Assembly (NCBI RefSeq): GCF_021311115.1
Contig: NZ_JAJTNP010000001.1
Coordinates: 620,001 to 684,000 of the forward strand
Source: Chryseobacterium gwangjuense
GTDB taxonomy: Bacteria > Bacteroidota > Bacteroidia > Flavobacteriales > Weeksellaceae
Direction of reading: 5' to 3'
Length of the DNA stretch: 64,000 nt
A program made the translations under genes and the position numbers. Within the stretch, counting starts at the first letter, position 1; each line of letters starts with the position of its first letter. This document shows, piece after piece, positions 62,123 to 64,000 of this stretch. A model generated the notes under the pieces. It was not told the origin of the DNA, ran no database searches, and was given only the letters and a program-made list of their open reading frames with translations.

Positions 62123-63844
62123 ATGAAAAGAGTCATCCTTCTATCCACTTTTTTATTGTCTCAATTTGGGACATCACAACTTTTAAAAACCAATGGTCAG
62201 AAAATTGTAAACGACAAAGGAGAGAATGTTCAATTAAGAGGTATCGGTCTGGGAGGATGGATGTTGCAGGAAGGTTATATGCTGAAAACCGCAGATTTTG
62301 CAGGTCCGCAATACAAGATCAAGCAAAAGATAGCTGAATTGATCGGTGAAGACGGCATGAATGAATTTTATGCAGCCTATCTTAAAAACGGAATTACAAA
62401 ACAGGATATTGATTTTTTAAAGAAAGCCGGATTCAATTCCATTAGGCTTCCTATGCATTATAATCTGTATACTTTACCTATTGAAAAAGAGCCTAAAAAA
62501 GGTGAAAACACATGGCTGGAAGAAGGTTTTAAAATGACCGATGATCTTTTAAAATGGTGTGCAGACAACAAAATGTATCTGATTCTTGATCTTCATGCTG
62601 CACCGGGCGGACAAGGAAATGACGTCAATATTTCTGATAATGATAAGAGTAAGCCATCACTTTGGGACAGTGAAGAAAACCAGAAAAAAACAATTGCTCT
62701 CTGGAAAAAGCTGGCAGAAAGATATAAGGATGAACCGTGGATCGGAGGTTATGATCTCATCAACGAACCGAATATCAATTTCACAGGAAAAAATCCTAAC
62801 GGAATCGACGAAATGTCTAATGCACCCCTTTGGAAATTACAAAAAGAAATTACAGAGGCGATTCGTACGGTTGACAAAAAACATATCATCATTATCGAAG
62901 GAAACGGTTGGGGAAACAACTACAATGGTCTCACCCCTCTTTGGGATAATAATATGGCATTCAGTTTCCATAAATACTGGAATTACAATGATGATGCAAC
63001 GCTAAAATTTGCTTTAGATTTAAGGGAAAAGCATAATATCCCAATCTGGTTGGGAGAAACTGGCGAAAACTCGAATGTATGGTTTACAGAACTTATTCAG
63101 CTTTTGGATAAGCATAATATCGGTTATGCATTCTGGCCCGTGAAAAAAATTGACAATATTGCCGGAATAACCAATGTAAAAATCACACCGGAATATCAAA
63201 AGTTTTTAGAATATTGGAAAAACGGAGGTGAGAAACCCTCAAAAGAGTTTGCAAAAAAAGCTTTACTACAAATTGCAGATAACTATAAGTTTAACAATGT
63301 CGAAATTAAAAATGATGTTATTGATGCCATGTTCAGACAGACAAAAGAAAGTTCTACAAAGCCTTTTAAAAACCATCAGATTCCCGCAAAAATCTCTGCA
63401 ACAGAGTATGATTTAGGAAGAATGGGAGCTGCCTATTCAGACAAGGATTTCATCAATCTTTGGGTAAGTGATCCTGCAAAAAGATCTGAATGGAATTCCG
63501 GAAATGAACTGAGAAATGACGGGGTTGATATTTATAAAACCAATGACAATCAGTACTATGTCGGAAAAACAGAAAGTGGAGAATGGCTTCAATATACCAT
63601 CAATGCAAAAAGCGATAAAGCCTATACTTTTGACATCAATTACGCAAGCAACAACACTACAAAAATAAGAATTGAAGATGCTTCAGGGAAACAACTTGCA
63701 ACTGTTTCATTAAGTTCAACAGGAGGAAATGAAAGCTGGAAAACCGTTTCTGCAAAAGAAATTAATCTAAAAAAAGGAGAAAATAAAATCAGAATTATTT
63801 TTGAAAATAATGATGTCAATCTGAAATATTTTGAAGTGAAATAA
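62123..63844 (+). CDS. secreted glycoside hydrolase family 5 enzyme with C-terminal carbohydrate-binding module
   Basis: A 573-residue exported glycosidase. Signal peptide (about 1-18). GH5 barrel from about 30 to 370: LRGIGLGGWMLQEGYM, GFNSIRLPMHYNLYTL, LDLHAAPGGQGND, the acid/base E215 in YDLINEPN and the nucleophile E312 in IWLGETGEN. The last part (about 410-573) is a CBM6-like beta-sandwich (GEWLQYTINAKSDKAYTFDINYAS). It probably cleaves beta-glucans or beta-mannans outside the cytoplasm. No T9SS tail is seen. A partial gene follows. Confidence 0.92.
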   Translation: MKRVILLSTFLLSQFGTSQLLKTNGQKIVNDKGENVQLRGIGLGGWMLQEGYMLKTADFAGPQYKIKQKIAELIGEDGMNEFYAAYLKNGITKQDIDFLKKAGFNSIRLPMHYNLYTLPIEKEPKKGENTWLEEGFKMTDDLLKWCADNKMYLILDLHAAPGGQGNDVNISDNDKSKPSLWDSEENQKKTIALWKKLAERYKDEPWIGGYDLINEPNINFTGKNPNGIDEMSNAPLWKLQKEITEAIRTVDKKHIIIIEGNGWGNNYNGLTPLWDNNMAFSFHKYWNYNDDATLKFALDLREKHNIPIWLGETGENSNVWFTELIQLLDKHNIGYAFWPVKKIDNIAGITNVKITPEYQKFLEYWKNGGEKPSKEFAKKALLQIADNYKFNNVEIKNDVIDAMFRQTKESSTKPFKNHQIPAKISATEYDLGRMGAAYSDKDFINLWVSDPAKRSEWNSGNELRNDGVDIYKTNDNQYYVGKTESGEWLQYTINAKSDKAYTFDINYASNNTTKIRIEDASGKQLATVSLSSTGGNESWKTVSAKEINLKKGENKIRIIFENNDVNLKYFEVK

Positions 63845-63906
63845 TATTCCTGTTCTCATAAAGCAGAGTTCAAATAATTTAATTATTTTGCAGGAAATTT
63901 ATAACT

Positions 63907-64000
63907 ATGATGGAAACAAATTCTCCTTTCGAACAGTTTGAGGAGTTAAGAATCGACAGAATTTCAAGAGAGTTCCTTACAGAAACCGCAAAATGGGCTA
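63907..64000 (+). CDS. start of a hypothetical protein (possibly DUF5362), cut by the window edge
   Basis: Only 31 codons are present: MMETNSPFEQFEELRIDRI, then SREFLTETAKWA. The start resembles small four-helix membrane proteins of the DUF5362 type in flavobacteria, but too little is visible to be sure. A TATTTTG stretch lies just upstream. Confidence 0.5.
   Translation, partial: MMETNSPFEQFEELRIDRISREFLTETAKWA

Overview
The window reads as a chromosomal segment of a flavobacterium, most likely Chryseobacterium or a close Weeksellaceae relative. The supports are AT-rich DNA, the Bacteroidota -7 promoter box TAnnTTTG, few Shine-Dalgarno sites, a type IX secretion sorting domain, a monomeric isocitrate dehydrogenase, a single-chain GcvP, the long form of urocanate hydratase, and small SRPBCC/VOC/DinB proteins. 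I see no rRNA, tRNA, CRISPR array, integrase or classical IS transposase.

Layout. 1-4.1 kb: 5' part of dgt, a probable structured RNA, a MepB-like gene, an AAA ATPase with an overlapping lipoprotein gene, and small unknowns. 4.1-12 kb: gcvP, a 51-residue Cys/Lys-rich protein, a J-domain membrane protein, an ECF sigma operon and an S9 peptidase. 12.2-19.8 kb: a one-strand run of DoxX, SRPBCC, VOC, DinB, hydrolase and Crp-like genes. 20-30.5 kb: DUF763, tpx, icd, an HxlR/SDR pair, and a LytS/LytR two-component pair between two operons whose promoters have identical architecture. 30.6-38.4 kb: an AraC - aldo/keto reductase - MFS group, then a GNAT protein, an MBL hydrolase, an S41 peptidase and a YdcF protein. 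38.4-43.1 kb: two paralogous ECF sigma/membrane-protein pairs flanking a secreted M4 metallopeptidase; the three transcription units share one promoter motif. 43.3-49.6 kb: gapN, a secreted Tpx, two paralogs with a Cys-rich N-terminus and a TonB-plug-like C-terminus, a TPR protein and others. 49.6-56.2 kb: an accessory zone of repeats carrying DUF6261, an APH-type kinase, DUF6624 and a PIN-nuclease/TIR gene pair. 56.2-64 kb: hutU, a DUF559 nuclease gene framed by dispersed repeats, pcm, a Gfo/Idh oxidoreductase, a GH5 glycosidase and a partial gene.

How it fits together. Much of the window is ordinary metabolism and stress handling. The notable layers are regulatory and mobile. (i) Several genes have TAnnTTTG only 4-5 nt before the start codon, implying leaderless mRNAs. 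(ii) Three local regulons can be read from DNA alone: LytR with two operons, AraC with its own gene and the aldo/keto reductase, and an ECF module with the M4 protease. (iii) A palindromic repeat family (CCACCCCGTC type) is dispersed through the window and directly flanks a DUF559/Vsr-like nuclease gene. (iv) A repeat-delimited set of accessory units abuts the 3' end of hutU and includes a candidate PIN+TIR anti-phage module.
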